This document shows, piece after piece, positions 35,801-51,500 of a DNA stretch of 64,000 nt. The stretch is from Sanguinoderma infundibulare (lineage: Eukaryota; Basidiomycota; Agaricomycetes; Polyporales; Polyporaceae). The DNA lies in the NCBI GenBank assembly GCA_032821775.1, contig JAVLRN010000013.1, positions 62,001 to 126,000 of the forward strand. The letters are read 5' to 3'. Each line of letters opens with the position of its first letter. The first letter of the stretch is position 1. Position numbers and translations under genes: made by a program. Below the pieces are notes generated by a model. It had not been told where the DNA came from, made no database searches, and saw only the letters and a list, made by a program, of their open reading frames with translations.

Positions 35801-38380
35801 ATGTCTACTCTCCCGCCGGCACCCAAGGACATCAGCGAGCACCCCGCTCGTGGCGCCGTTGCGGAGCCCGTCGACCGCGAGAAGCTCCAAAGCGACGTCG
35901 ACCGCAAACTGCGTCTATACGGCACCTTCCAAGCGATGGCCGAATCGCGCCTGCCCACGAACGAGCAGCTCGACCACATGCTCTCCTACCTCTCCAATTC
36001 CTCTATCTCGCACGCCGACGTCCTCTCGCCCGATGGTCAGAACATCGCCCGGGACGCACACGACATCTTCGAGACGCTCCGGCAGCTTGTGCGCGACAAG
36101 AACGCCGACGAGCTCCTCCAGAACTTCGTCTGGCACACGCGCGACACCAGCCTCGAGGGGGCGAAGAAAGACCCGAGTAAGGTCCTCCCCGTCGAGCGCG
36201 AGCGCGGGAAGACTGAGGGCCAGCAGGCCGTCCAGCACCTCCGCACCCTGCTCTCGCTCGTGTTCACCAACGCCGAAGTGCGCAAGCTCGCGAGCGACTT
36301 TGGCATCATCGGACGCGACCTGCTCGCTCGTGGGGCCGAGAAGGTCGCGGAGATGGCACGGCCGGACGAGGAGCGCCTCAAGTCTGTGGACCGCCCGGGC
36401 CCGGAGCACAGGTTCGTGACGGAGGAGGGGCGCGAGGTTGGAGAAGGCGAAAGTCCGGTATGTCTTTCTCTCTTCCTAGCGTCAAGAGTTTACTTCTTAC
36501 GCGGAGAAGGGGCAGCAAGCGCAGGTGAGCACCGTTGGAGTTCCCTGTCGACTCACGAATGACGTCATATAACAGACACAGGTCCCCGAAGAGGCTGGCG
36601 TCGGCGGGCCCGTCAAGGGCGAGGGCGACGTGCGGACCCGCAAGGAGACGATGCAGGAAAAGCTGTCGGGCGTGAAGGAGTCCATCATGGGGCGTGTTCC
36701 AGAGGAGCACAAGGATAGCATGAAGGAGCACCAGGAACGTATCAAGAACTTCCTCAGAGAGGAGTACTTCCCTCGTGAGCGCCGCGGCCAGTTCATCTTC
36801 CGCCTCAAGAAGGTGCGTTCAGGGCGCGATCTTTTCTGCGACGAATGCTAAACAGCTTCACCTTAACGCAGGTCATATATGAATGTCAGAGCCATGACGA
36901 TTATCAGGAGTCCATGACGTGGCTTCTCAACTTCCTCGAGGACTATGCCTCTCGTGGGCGCAAGCTCGCTGGCGAAGGCAAGGATTCGCACCAGCGACTC
37001 TCGGAAGAACCCAACTTCCAACAGGCTCTCTCTGAGATCCGCACGCTTCTCGAGCGTTTCGCGAATGGGCGCAGCCTCAACACGATCGGCGAGCCGATGC
37101 GCACGCTCTGGAATGACGCGCAGCAGGACGAGAGACTGAATCACTGGTTCCGCGACATCGACGAATTTGTGCGCGAGGTGCTGCTCCAACCTGGATACGT
37201 TCTAGACGACCAGTGCAACGAGCGCGCGGACCAGCTGAAGGACGTTGGCCGCGAGTTCTACGACGGCAAGTACAAGGACCACTTCGACAACTTGTTCGAC
37301 AGCGTGCGGAAGTGGTTCGCCGCGTGGGCGGGCGACCCGCTTAACCGGCAGTACGTCCCCGTCGACAGCACGTCGGAGTGTGCAACGAACTAATGTTTGG
37401 ATTGCTAGGGTCGGTGCCGACTTCAAGCAGCTCGCCACGGACGCCTTGTTCGACGCGGGGGGCAACCTCACGTTCAAGCCAGAGCTTTGGGCCGACGTGC
37501 GCCACAAGATCATCCCCGGGTTCATCGACGAGCTCGGCTACATCCCCATCCCGCGCATCGAGTACACCGACGAGCAGATCGACCTTGTCATCGAGAACCT
37601 CGCGCTCTCCGGCAAGAACATCTTCCCCAGCCTCATCACGATGGAGACGCGCAATTTTGTCAAGCTCAGCGCGTTCGCTGACATCAGGTTCGCAATTCCC
37701 CCTCGCTCCCGAGGGACCCCATGCTGACAGCGCGCGTATCCAGGAACGAGACGCACCACGAGCTCGCGATCCACCTGAACCAGATCCAGGCGGACATGCG
37801 CGACGTCGCGTTCTACTACCGCAAGAAGACCGGCACGCCCAAGATCGCCGACTCGGGCCTCGCCGACGTCCTCCTCGGCGGCCACGGCCTCTCCATCACG
37901 ACGCACCTCGTCTCCGCCGACCACGACCCGTCGTCGGTCTTCCGGGTGAAGGAGGTCCAGACGGCGATCCACACGCTCAAGTTCGCGATCCGCGACTCGA
38001 AGCACGACACGCTCTACAAGATGCTCGCGCCGCTCGCGACGAGCCTCGTCAAGAAGCAGCTCCAGCGCGCGATCGCGAACGCGGTCCGCGCCGCGCTCGA
38101 GTACGTCGACGGGCAGCTGGTGAGCGTGAAGGAGCAGATGGCGGAGGCGAAGGCGAGCGAGGACAGGTCGCGGCGCGAGGTCCTGCTCGAGCAGCTCTCG
38201 CGGCGCAAGCAGGCGCAGGAGCAGAGGCAGAGGGAGGAGGGCGGTGCCAGGTTCAAGGTCTCGACGACGGCTGGCGGGGAGCTCCTGCCCGAGGTCGGCC
38301 ACCCTGCTGGTTGGGTGAAGCGCGCCGAGGAGCGCGCAGAGGGTGCTCGAGTGGGCGAGGAATGGCGCAGCGAAGCGTGA
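35801..38380 (+). CDS. HAM1-like protein (N- and C-terminal HAM1 domains)
   Basis: Five exons were resolved with clean frames: 35801-36457, 36576-36812, 36872-37350, 37409-37687 and 37744-38380. The N-terminal HAM1-type region has PVDREKLQSDVDRKLRLYGT, FQAMAESRLPTNEQLDHMLS and LLSLVFTNAEVRKLASDFGI. The middle has RKETMQEKLSGVKESIMGRV. The C-terminal region has DLVIENLALSGKNIFPSLIT, HHELAIHLNQIQADMRDVAF, YYRKKTGTPKIADSGLADVL and GHGLSITTHLVS. A charged coiled-coil tail (SRREVLLEQLSRRKQAQEQR) ends in WRSEA. HAM1-like proteins are large amphipathic, beta-rich proteins of fungi. Their C-terminal domain resembles lipid-binding BPI/SMP-type folds, and a role in lipid binding or membranes is inferred only from that. 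About 760 residues, no disruption. Confidence 0.85.
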
Positions 38381-39568
38381 GTACTGGAGATTCTCCTTCA
38401 ACGCGACGTTCTGAGGACCCCCGATTCATCAGGTATGACCTCGTTTGAACTTCCAGGAGTAACTCACGATGTACGAGTAATCGGCGTCATCTGGGACGAC
38501 GTGTACGTTACCTTCCGATGAAGCAGACCATACTCACCAATTGTACTTTACGAACACGTTGCTTCATTTCAGCCATCCATGCTCCAGCCTTGTACGATAC
38601 GTGCGAATAGGAAGCTATGTTTGATATTACAGAGCGACCCGCCCGAGGACCAGCAACGACGCAACGGAGCGGTGCAACCCCGCCGCAGAGGATGACATCT
38701 CCTCCCTTTCCTCCCTCCTGCTCCCTCTCCTCGTCTGCAGTCCGCTAACCTCGCTGTTCACAGCCGCCGCACACCACTCCGGATGCCACCCTCCCCGACC
38801 GACTTCCCCCCCTTCCCTCTCAGTTTCAGTCGAAGTGTAGTGCCTGTGACTCTACGCATTTGTACCTGCATCTCGAATCCCTCCTATCGATGCGTTGCGG
38901 GCTGCTGTCCGCTCCAGGGGCGGGGGAGTTCTGACGTGCAGCGGGGACACTGCCGGGCGTACTCCTGACTGTGGCAAGAGGCTGGACCCAGGCGTACATG
39001 CCCAATGCACAGCAGGTTTTATAACCCGTTGCCTTGCCTTTGATGGCCGTGGGACGACCCCCGCCCGCAACGCACCGGTACGTATTGCCCACCCTCTATT
39101 CCTCCTCCACATCTTTAGTACCCCGTTGCCTTTCCCCCCACCCTCACGTACCTACTCCCCCTATCACACCTCTGGACTGCACAGGCCTCCGGGCCCAACT
39201 TTTGTATTGCTCGACCCTTCTCCCTACACAACGTAGCTAGCTTTCAGTACGTACTGCCTACCATAAGGCTCGGCAATAAACGGGATTCTGAATGAATGAA
39301 TGAATTACAGAGCTGTCATCTCATCTGAATCTCTTTGCCGTTCGATATCGTGGGAGCGATTTTATGGACGCTGCAGAGGCCCGTGCTTGGGATGGGCTGG
39401 GCTCCTCCGGACTTGGAGTAGCAGAGCACAACAGCCCTGGAGAGTCGCAATACACCGCTACGGCTGTTTCTGAGAAAAGCTCGACTTGTCACGATTCCCG
39501 GGAATGATAATAATATAATGATACTGCGACACAGAAACCAGAAGCACGAAAGCGTAAAGTGAACAGCT
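38381..39568. other. Intergenic between convergent genes
   Basis: About 1.2 kb between the 3' ends of the HAM1-like gene (+) and the glutaminase gene (-). No gene was recognised. It is pyrimidine-rich around 38700-38830 and 39100-39180 and carries a short GAAT tandem (TGAATGAATGAATGAATTA) at about 39290-39306. Confidence 0.45.
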
Positions 39569-42500
39569 CAGAAAACGACGCCTGTAAGGAGGATCGCGCC
39601 GGAGGTACCGAGAGAGGCGTACATCATAGCTTTGGCACTTGGCCAACAAGATACGCCCGAGTTCGGGGATTTAGAGCCGCTCGAGCCCGTTGGGTTGGTA
39701 CCAGAGCTGGTAACAGTTGGGCTGATGCATGCATGCTCCAACGCAAGCTGCAGACGCGACGTTCAGCGACCACATCAATGTGCAATAATAGTCCGCCGTC
39801 CGACGTACCAGAGCGAGGTGTCCGCCGACGACGGGTCGCGCGTGGCCAGAGCTCGGGACCTGCGTGCCGTCCGTCGACTGGTACAGGTCGCCGAGCGGCT
39901 GGTTGTTCTTCCCGTCCGAGGCGTAGTTGCGCACGGCTTGGATGAACTGGTCTCGGACTGTGGTCGAGGTGACGGTTCCTGCAGTCCAGATCTGCCAATC
40001 TGTGGGTTTTTAAAGGATCAGCACGGACATTCGAGTCAGGCGTATGACACAGGAAGGCTCACCGGTTTTAGTGAAGGTGTGGCGGGTGTCGAGCGGGACG
40101 CCGAACGTGTCTGTGTCTTGTTAGTGATGTCGGGGCGAGAGACCTGTTTTCAGACTCACTGTCGTTCTTTCCATACCAGGCGGTTTCTATAGCATGGAAG
40201 AGATCGTAAGTCCTTTCGAGACTGATGGCGCAGAGCAAAGGTTACGCACGCATGTCATATACGGATGACGGGAAGAGGTTCGTCCCAAGAAGCTTGTCGG
40301 CGTACAAGTTGTATGCCAGTCCCCAGCTATCACACCACATGAGAAAGAAGCTAAGACAAGAGAGAGGGAAATTGGGGCGGACCTGCTGCTATTGCCATAC
40401 TTGATACGACGCATCAGCTCGCACGCGAAGCACAAAAGTCTAGAGCATAGAGACAGACTCGACGTACTGAGAGGGTCAAGTGCGAGCCGTCGGTAGACAA
40501 CGCCAACTTCTGCCATTGCTGCACGTACGATGCCGCGATCGACTGCAGAAAAACAACAGCTCGTTCAGCTTCCGCGCGGTCACCTGCGGAAAGTGCGACG
40601 TACGCTGTAGTTCGAAGCCCTCGCGTCATCCCCGTTGAGCTTCGCGATCTCCGCCATCGCCTGGATGCCGACGATGCCCTTGATGGCGAGGTTCGTCTGG
40701 TTCGCGAGCGCGCCCGCAAAGTCGTCCGTGCTGAGCTGGTTTGCGGGCACCAGAGAGTCCGCGATCAGGAACTGGGTCCATTGGTCGAGCAGGCTGAACT
40801 GCACAGCGAGAAGGTCAGATTGCTTCGACGGACTGTTGTAAGGAGGAGAGGACTGACGTAAGTCTTGATCAAGGACGTGTCGCCTGTCTGCTGGGTGTAG
40901 CTGAGAGTCATGATGAGCATGTTGCCGCTCTCTGGGAAGCGAGAAGTCAGTAGCACGACAGGCGAGCAACCTCGATGGGTGCTCACCTTCGACTGGCATC
41001 TGCTCGTCTTTGCCTGCGGTAGTCCGTTAGAATTAGTCACACGAGAGATCCCTTTATATACTTACCATCATTGTGACCGGTGGCGTTGGGGTAGTGTGCA
41101 CCTGCGTAAGGGCCTCAGTTTCTGTATAAGGAAACCCGGATGGAGGAACGAACCCATGTCGTGAACACTCCATTGATTGGGGTACTGTCCCGTCGCCTGG
41201 TACTCAAACAAAGGGAGAAGAAGATGCTTGCCGAGAGTCGCGTTGGTATAGAGGAAAAGGGGCCATGCTGGGTAGATCACATCGACCGTGTTCACGTTCT
41301 GTTTCGTGGTCAGTGTGGTGAAAAGCCCAGATGAGACGGCAACGTACGCCATCGCTGGAAATTTCTGTTCTCCATGCATTGAGAAAAACCGACTGGATAC
41401 GCGTAATTGTATGCGCACCTTTCATGAACATAAGCGTGTTCGACGTGTCGTACGAGCCATCAGTGTTCTTCGCGACCGTAATCTCGGTAGCTCCGAACGC
41501 TTGCCGGATGGACAACGCCACGAGGGACGCGTAGTCGGAAGAGATCTTGCTGGCATCAGCGTTCACCTCGGCATCAAACGCGTTTGCTCGCGCGACAGCG
41601 TTCGGGTAGTCAATGACGAAGGTAGAAATCTAGCGGGACAGTCGTCAGCGAGGTAGGACGGAAGTAGCTGAACCACACTTACAGCATCGCTGACAGACGT
41701 GAAGCGCGACCAGAAGTACGAGCTTCGAGCTTGTATGCCACCGTTCACGATGATGTACTGCACAACGGGGTCGCGTGCATGGCCTACCGCGTAGACAACC
41801 GGGGCTGTGGCGGACGTCACGCTCCCGAGGTCGTGGGCGAAGGCGAAGACGGGCCAGCGGTCGCTCACCGCACGGAAGGTTGTGTCTTGCGTGTTGGGGA
41901 GTGTTCCGTTTGCGACGAACTGTGCACGTACGACAATATCCTCGCCAGTCTGGTAGGTAGCACTGGTGCTCTGATAGACACACACGTCAAGGATGACAGG
42001 CCGGCGCGATGAAGAAAGTCGGACTTACATTGAGGGTGGAGTGGTACGCGGAACCCTCTGAGGTATGGTGAGCATTGTTTCGCAAAAAGAGACCGTTAAC
42101 TCACGTTGTATGCGGTCGTTTATCTCAGTGTACGGAGATGGGGTGGCGAGCGACACGTAATGCGCAAGGACGTCTCCACTCGTCGTGGACCAGTTGACGA
42201 TGAGATTGTCGTCGCCGCTGACCCATTCCGCACTAATGTCTGCGTAGACCTGTACGCTATGCGATTTGCCATCGTTGGATGCCGCAGAGACGGAATAGTA
42301 GGAAAGAGGAAGGGATTGGTTCACAAAATCGGAAGGCTATGTGGGATCGAGTCAGAGCAGCACTCCGGAGACAGAACGGATGGCCGTTACCTCAACAGGA
42401 CTAAGGAAGCTGATCGTCAGATCGACGGGGCCCGCCGTCATTACAAACACGCTCTGGGTGGACGTGAACTATCCTTCTTGTCAGCGTCTGCGGGACATCG

Positions 42501-42876
42501 AGAGGACAAGCCAGGGCGTACCTTCAAGCTCTTTTGCGTGGCTTTGGTCACGTTGACGTTCGGGATACTGGGTGCCCCCATCCAGACATAAGCCTGACCA
42601 TCGACCTTCGCCAAACCGGCCCATCCGACGATCTGCTCGAGTGTAAGCAGCTGGACGGCTGCATACGCATGCTAGACTCACCGCGCCCGTCCAGAATGTC
42701 GGCCATACATCGTTCAATGCAGTGCCTTCGCCCTGAGCAAGCCATGCTGAAAGATATGGAGACCGAACGGCGAGTGGAACAGCAGCAGGATTGAAAGGGT
42801 CGACACTCCAAGTCACGGCGCCGAAAGTTGTGGCCGCAAAGGAAAGAAGAAATGAAGCTAAAGAAAAGAAACGCAT
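39569..42876 (-). CDS. GtaA-type glutaminase, secreted and probably membrane- or GPI-anchored
   Basis: GtaA-type glutaminases (DUF4965/DUF5127/DUF1793 architecture) hydrolyse glutamine to glutamate outside the cell. The ATG at 42876 starts a signal peptide (MRFFSLASFLLSFAATTFGA) followed by VTWSVDPFNPAAVPLAVRSP. Conserved blocks run through GQAYVWMGAPSIPNVNVTKA, SVFVMTAGPVDLTISFLSPV, DNLIVNWSTTSGDVLAHYVS, VSDRWPVFAFAHDLGSVTSA, SLVALSIRQAFGATEITVAK, NVNTVDVIYPAWPLFLYTNA, EYQATGQYPNQWSVHDMG, AHYPNATGHNDGKDEQMPVE, ESGNMLIMTLSYTQQTGDTS, GNSSSWGLAYNLYADKLLGT and DWQIWTAGTV to SGHARPVVGGHLAL. A last exon adds LALEHACISPTVTSSGTNPT, a Ser/Gly spacer and a hydrophobic end (LGTSGAILLTGVVF, stop at 39569). 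This suggests anchoring at the cell surface. More than ten introns are needed; the frame is intact. Confidence 0.88.
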
Positions 42877-43838
42877 AGCGGCTGAGGTGGAGTGAGGGCA
42901 CGACGGCCGTCGTCGTTAAGTCTATGGCGTGAGAGTATTGCAGCCATCATTTATGAGAGTCCTCTCGACTGCGATCAGAGAATCGTACATGGGAGAAAGG
43001 ATTGCGATGCCGGGTGCGAAATACGAACGTTTGAACGTCGACGAGGCCTCGAATCTGCAGTGTTTGGAGTAAGTCGCATGACACAAGCCACCCGGATCAT
43101 GAGTACAAATACAATAACTCACCTTGGAATGCGGTTCTGTCGATGATAGTAAGGTTTCGCCTGGAGGCGATGAGGAGAGAAGGAATCTGGAGTCCTCTGG
43201 AGTCGTGAAGAGACTCGTGTGGCGCACAGTTATAAATTCTCCGCCCGGGTCTCCATCACAGTTACGTCTCATAGCTGTGTATTTGTCACAGGGTGATCAA
43301 AGAGGGAGTAAGGAGGGGACGACAACCACACTGCCATCAAACTGCCATCACTGATCGCATCATTCATCGGAGCGCCAACATCATAGTCACCTTGACAAGG
43401 CCTACAATGAGTACACATATGACCATTATTTCGCGCACAGGCATGAAGAGGGGAACTTGGGGAGGATGAGGGCGGTGTTCGAGGACACGGCGGCCTTCAT
43501 CGGAGAGGGGAACTCAAAATCCGAAAATGGCAATACAGACGCCCAAGCAAGTTTCACACATCCAAATCTGGAAAGACACCTCGCGCGTCCAGGAACGCGC
43601 TCGTAGTTGACACATACGTAAGTTGTAACACCGGCGACCCTTCCGTTGTATCAATGCGTTATCCAAGACATACGATACTGATAACTCATAGATGATTCCT
43701 ACTTACTTAACCCCGAATATTTAGGACACATCCATACCCTACAACCCAACCAGTGGGAGGACCTCGTCTCCCTTTTACGTGTTCAAGTCACTATAACAGC
43801 AATTTCAGCATGACCTCCTTTGATGTATACGGAACTAC
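42877..43838. other. Intergenic, no gene recognised
   Basis: About 1 kb upstream of the glutaminase start and downstream of the peroxidase stop. No supported coding segment on either strand. Confidence 0.4.
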
Positions 43839-45504
<1,666 letters not shown>

Positions 45505-45588
45505 GGCGAGACCCTTTAAATGCGCAGGCTGGTGTGCTCGAGAGTCGAGTACTGAACTCAATGCGGGCCAACAGTTTTTCCCCGTCCG

Positions 45589-45595
45589 TTTTATA
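45589..45595 (-). promoter_or_regulatory. TATA box of the peroxidase gene
   Basis: TATAAAA on the minus strand about 85 bp upstream of the ATG at 45504. It is a strong, consensus TATA element, as expected for a highly inducible secreted peroxidase. Confidence 0.65.
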
Positions 45596-45599
45596 CCTT

Positions 45600-48500
45600 T
45601 CCATCCTGCTGTCTCGCGCCCGATCCACGGTGACTTGCGCATGCGCGCCAGGCGGCCCTTGCCCGGCTCGGGAGCGAAGAGGCTTCGTTCCCAAGCCGTC
45701 GGTCCTCGAAGCGCGCTCCAACTCTATGCCCGGGTCGACCTCGTTAACCTAGCTGAGCGAGGGCGTGCGTGCGTCGGGCCGATGGGAAAGGAAAAAGAAC
45801 GCGCCGGTTACGTCCAATGGCGATACGCTGATTGACACATTTGTTGTGGGATCTTTGGAATATGTGGACGTCGCGATGGCCGTGGACAAGTATGGCAACG
45901 GAATCGATCCCGCGAGGGGCGAAGATGCCGGCGGAAGAGGGCCTTTCGGTGGCGAGCGACCCTCCGCATGGGAGCTTGAGACCGCACGGCGGTCTTAGAC
46001 GAACGCAGCTCGTGGTTTGCTGTGGAGGCTAGGCACGAGTGGATGTCATTCGTGAGAGCGGCCAGCGATTCGCAATCGGAGGAAGACGAAGATTGCGCGA
46101 GCAAGCAGTGACCAAGTTTCGTAATTAACTCCTGACTCGACACCTGCGTTCATAGAGTGGCAACACGGGCGGGTTTCATATCGGAGCGACGGGGCTAGAA
46201 TAACTTACCGCCGCTGGGTAGCATATGCGCAAGCGGCGTAATCTGCCATGCACCGCATCTTTCGCCGCGACCCGAGACACAGAGGACCTGAGAAGACTTC
46301 CATTCGATTGAAGCCTATACCGTTGACTGATCTCGAGCAAGGCGGCCTCCGTTCCCTGTCTTTCGGGCGAGTGTATGTACGTGTGCCCTCGGTGGTTCCG
46401 ATTTGAATGGCGGCCAAGGCCCAGGTCGTGAAACATTGAAATGGAGTCAATGGCCGACCGAGTGCTTGGACGACCGCTGAGAGAGCCGTCGTTCAAGGCA
46501 AGGTCTGGTGTATTAAGGACCAAATTTGAAGGTGGAACTGGGAACTGCTGAAGCCCAGCGGAGGACCTCAATAGCTCTTGGTCGCCTCAAAACGAAATTA
46601 CTTTTCCACGGCAAACTACGCGTCATGGTCTTAAGGAGACAATGAGAGAGCCATGCGAGTATCCCTGCCCGCGAAGAACGCCATGACTTACCTGGTTCCC
46701 TCCCAGCCTCGGCTCCGACTCCTTACCCCGGCAAAGCGGCATGCAGGCGCCCGCCGGAGCTCTCGGCCGCTCGAACAGGTGGGGTGGCCCAGTATTCACT
46801 GGGGTTGCCGTGACCGTGGTCCAATGAATTGAAGTTTGCACGTTCCAACATTCCATGAACCCACGGGCCCCGATTATCGGACGCCAGTATGGCGGCCTTG
46901 CCAGAACTTCGATGCCATAATTTTGACTGTTCCAAGCCGGTGTGAGGTAAACTTGAAAGGGTTATGGGGGAGGGTCGAGGGAGGTTGGGAGTTGCTGACA
47001 ACGTTACTGATCCAAACTGATCATCAATTTCGGTGATTAAGCGCACATTCAAATATTCCCACGTGGCTGCCGATTTGTACTTCTGGTAGTGCCGCTGCTA
47101 ATAGTCTACTGTAATCTCGTGCCTTGATTTCGACGCCATCGCCATGGTCAGCTCGTGGTCTCGTGGTCTCTGTCTTCTTGTGTGCGCCATCAGGCAAGAG
47201 CTCAACGTTAACCAGGCCGAGCTCCAACGAGTTTCCCCAAGTTCGGATCGGAACATCATGCATCATCAGGCGTCCAGCTGGAGTTTTCTCTCATCCCTCG
47301 CCGCCTCTCCGATCAGCATACCCACCCCCTTAGAAGACGCAGTAGCAGCAGCGTTCTATCAGTCTGGGCGAGAGTTACGATACATTCACACGTCGTCCGC
47401 CGGCCGCCGTCATAAGTCGCTCGGGGCTCTGAGCTCTAAGGCGCATTTTTCCTACCCCGGCCACCGTTCGACCAAAGGTGGGTAACTCGTGCTATCTTTG
47501 CCCCGAAATGCCGTCACCGCCGGCGGTCGTGCGCAACTCACCGACTTTCGCCTCAGGGATGGCAAGACGGTCATCATATGGATGGTACCCCAGAAGAATC
47601 ACACCTTGCTTTCTATCTGCAGTTCGCTTTTGGATCTTTCCCTTACACTACGATTTCCCCGACCGTGCATCCCGAGTCGCGTCTTCCTGGTGAGTCCGCA
47701 ATGATTTTCTCGCTCTCACCAGACATAATGGAGTTCTCACCAGTGTAATGGACTGTACGAGATGATGGTGCGCAGCATGAGAGATTGCCACCCGCTCGAA
47801 TAGAAGGAAGAGCGCGTGCCACCCAGGTACCGACGTCCAATTTCCCTAAACATCGACGTGTAAAGCTTATTGGATTCTATCATTTCTGTCATTACTCAGG
47901 CTCATCAGCAATAACACCGAGTGAATGACAGGGTCGAAATACGCTCGGAATCGGTCGCAGGCCGCGTCGTCACGGGGCCCAAAGCAGTCATCGGAGCGAA
48001 ATTCGTCGATCACGAAGCAGCGTTGATGCTGCGCAGCAATTGTTCCAAGTAAGTCGTATGCCGCCTCTGTTCATTTCTCACCGTCCGCCGATGCCAACTT
48101 CTCCATATGCCTTCAATAGCCTCATCCCCACAGTCCGATTTAAGTAACCGAGTAGCGAAAGATCGTTGGGGCTGCCGATGCCATTCCGAAGAACCATTGG
48201 TGATCGCGTTCTCGTCCTCGTCCTCCGCCTCCAACACCATCGTAGTCTTATTCAGCCCCCATCTCCGCAACGCCTCGATATCCTGAACCATCGAAGCCCT
48301 CGCCTTCTCGGAGTTCTGGGGCAACGCCAACTTCTGCAAGGTCGGGAACCTCTCCATGACATGCTGCCATGGATTGGTGGCCATGGGTAGCAGCTTCGCG
48401 TTCCAGCGGTGCGTCTGAAAACACGCGGCACAGGACACTGAAAGGTTGCGAGAGCTCGATGCCGACGTCGCTGTGGATGCCAGCGCAGAACCGAACCGAC

Positions 48501-51500
48501 GAGACTCGGCCGGCATTTCAGTGACAGTCCCCGAGGTAGTGCCCTCTGCCACCCGACGTCGCGTGGATGTGCAGGCGAGTGTCCCCAGAGAGAACGCGGC
48601 GAAGTCGTCTGGGCAATAAACCCACGACGGTCTCGTCTCCGATGTGCGTCTTGATGACTGTGGCGTTGACGTAGAGGCGATCGAGGGAAGGCATGAGCAT
48701 CCCTATCGGTCTCTGGTTTTCTGCATGGAACAGAAGTTCGGAGCTCGAGATCTATGCCGGGTGTCTCGGAGCCCCGCAGCATGAGCAAGACTGTGCCCCC
48801 GTCCTGACTCGCGGATTGCCCCTTCTACCGGGGCCCGTCTAGGCTTGAAGCATTTCTGATCAGATCCTCGAAGTCCAAAGTAGGATGGAGCAGGCTTTTT
48901 TACTTCCCGATGCTATGCTCAAACCAGGTCAGGTGTCTATCATGCTGAGCTCGCGGTCCTTCGTTTGCCACTGTTGACCCCACGCGTTTTGAAGCCTCAC
49001 AGCTCGGTATAATCCCCGCTTCCCGTAAAGATCGCTGACCCCTTTGACCTGCCTTTGACAGGTCGACTTTGCGCAAATGTGCTTGGCGAACATAGCACGT
49101 AGGGATTGGCTCTCGGAGCCGGACACGACCGTCTGCGGATCCGAATACATTCAGGTTACCAGAACCGACCCCGGTCCCGAGTCTTTCCAGGCGCGACCCC
49201 TGTTCCCCCGGAGCTGTGCAATCTCACTGGCCACTTGCCCTGGACCGTCGAGCGTGCTCAGACATCTAAGCTCACATGGTGTCTGGATCGTCTACGCTGT
49301 GTCCCATCTCTCTCCTCCTGTGCCTAGACTTTTCAGTTCCATGTTGCACCCAGAGCAAATCAGTACATCGACGTCGTGGCCATCTTGTCAAATGCGGGTC
49401 CTTGGACGTCCGCCTTTTGCTGCCTAGGCAAACCGTTCTTATTGCTCAATGCGATGCTAGGTAAGCATCTCCAGTCCATATGCATGGGCGTAAGCCGGGA
49501 TACGTCAGAATTAATGATCTAATTCTCATGTACAGGGAACTTCAGTACCTCAGCTATTCACTCCTGCGCGCCACCTACGTCGAGGCCAACCTCGTGCACC
49601 GTACTTTTCTGCGTCCCGTGTCAGCCCTACACTACGTGCGCGATACTCACGGCCTCGTTCCGTAAGTGACTTTCCATCGGATTGCAAGACGGCATTTCAG
49701 TTCTGTCCACTAGGAGCCTCGACGTTCTTGGTGCCTGGACCGAATAGCGAGGGCATGAAGAAGGACGCAAATTGCCATATCATCGATGGGAGCATGCTTT
49801 ATAGGTCCAAAGCGGTGAGCGGGGACCCGAAAGCGGCTACGAGCAAAGGAGTCACCTCCAGGATCCTGACGGCGACCCGCCTTCCTGCTGATGTTCCTCC
49901 TGGCTCGGCCTTCGCCTCCTGTGCCTAAAATACTTACGACAAGAGCGACACGTGAGTGTTGAACCACAAACATCGTTGCAAAAACGCCTCACTGAGAAAT
50001 GGAACGCTAGGAGCGGTCATCAACGTAGGGATCAACCCAACGTCCTCTGTCGGTATCATCAGTTGTTGGATGGTGTTAGGATTATAACAGCAACGTGCCT
50101 TCCCGCAGCCTTACGCGCCAGAGAACATGGTTCTCCGGCTTCGGTCCTGGGATGACTTCCACGTCCTCTTGGTCTTCGATGATGTCCTTAGAACAACAAT
50201 GCGTGAATGTCGCGCCCAGACTCCAGAGGTGAGTGACAGAGGCGGCTTCACCGCAACTCTCCGTATATGATAGATGTGAAAACAGGTACCCATCCTCTCC
50301 AATCCGTCCTCCGTCTGCCTCGCCAGGATCGCTTTATAGTGCTTGAAACGTTGGACAACATGCCGCCAGAGCTTCGTCTCCGAGTCTCTGCGGAGGGCAT
50401 CGACGTTCTTGTGGGATGCTCACGGTCGATCCGGACCAACACGCTTGGTTCGAGGACATCTGGCAAGCCAACGCTTCTGCGTCGTGATTGTCGTCGGACT
50501 GTTTCCCTTCCATCCCCTGTTGTGGGCTCGCTAGGCTCGTCCTTGGACATCGAAATTCCTAAAGCGAAACCTGATTCTCTGAGTGTAATCGCGCGCGTGT
50601 ATTCTTCTAATATTTGAAGGCCCAACTTACTAGGATGGACCTGAGCGCGCGCGAACGCGTCGCGACCCGACTTGGAGGCAGCGTCATGTGATCGCGATGG
50701 TGCGTTGAATGCGAATGCGAGTGCGAGTGCGAGTGCGAGTGCGAGTGCGGGTGCGTCCACTGTGTGACAGGTCTACATCGGCTTTGGTCAATATTCGAGT
50801 GCCCCAACATGCATGGGGCTGTCGCGGCGATCAATGGGGCCGACAATGTATGTACATAAGTACTAGTAGGGAGGACTTCCGAATCCGGCTCCGACGTCAT
50901 CAGCCCCCTCGACCTCGTTCCCTCCCTCAAGGCTTCATCGATGTCATCCCCTCCTTCTTGCTTGCCGACATCGACGCAGATCATCTCCATGACCATACCA
51001 GGCACACCCATACTCGGCAGAGGCACCTCCAGTTCCAACCCCCGCGCGAAGTAATGTGCCTGATGTGCAAATGAATGAACGAAAGCTAGGCCATGTCGTC
51101 CAAGACCATCACCAAGACTGCACAGACATGGTGGTGGCCGAACCAGACCGTGCCGATACAGCCCAAATTCAGAGCCATTGGCAGGTGCAGAGCTATGCAG
51201 AGATATCGAGGCGGCGGGCCCTGGAGCGTTGGTGGCGGCTTTCAGCGTATGTGAGTAGCGTTTCTCGCAGGGTTGAACAACTAATGAGTGGCGCGTGGGG
51301 GCGCAGATTTAACGGTGTGAATTCAAGTGAGTACCAACATCCGCCATAAACCACTACGAAGCTTACTGTTCGGGGATATGTTGCAAGGGCCGATGGAGAC
51401 GTACTTTCCAGGGGGAAGGCGAGCGCGCCGTTCTCGTTGACGGGTGGGTCTTCCCAGACCTTCAACCAGGTCTGGCCGGTCCCTGCCTCGGGGCTGTTGG

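Noticed and set aside
50248..50760. Minus-strand frame starting with an Ala-Leu repeat that resembles a signal peptide.
   Set aside because: The Ala-Leu run is only the translation of the GAGTGC microsatellite, and the rest has no recognisable feature.
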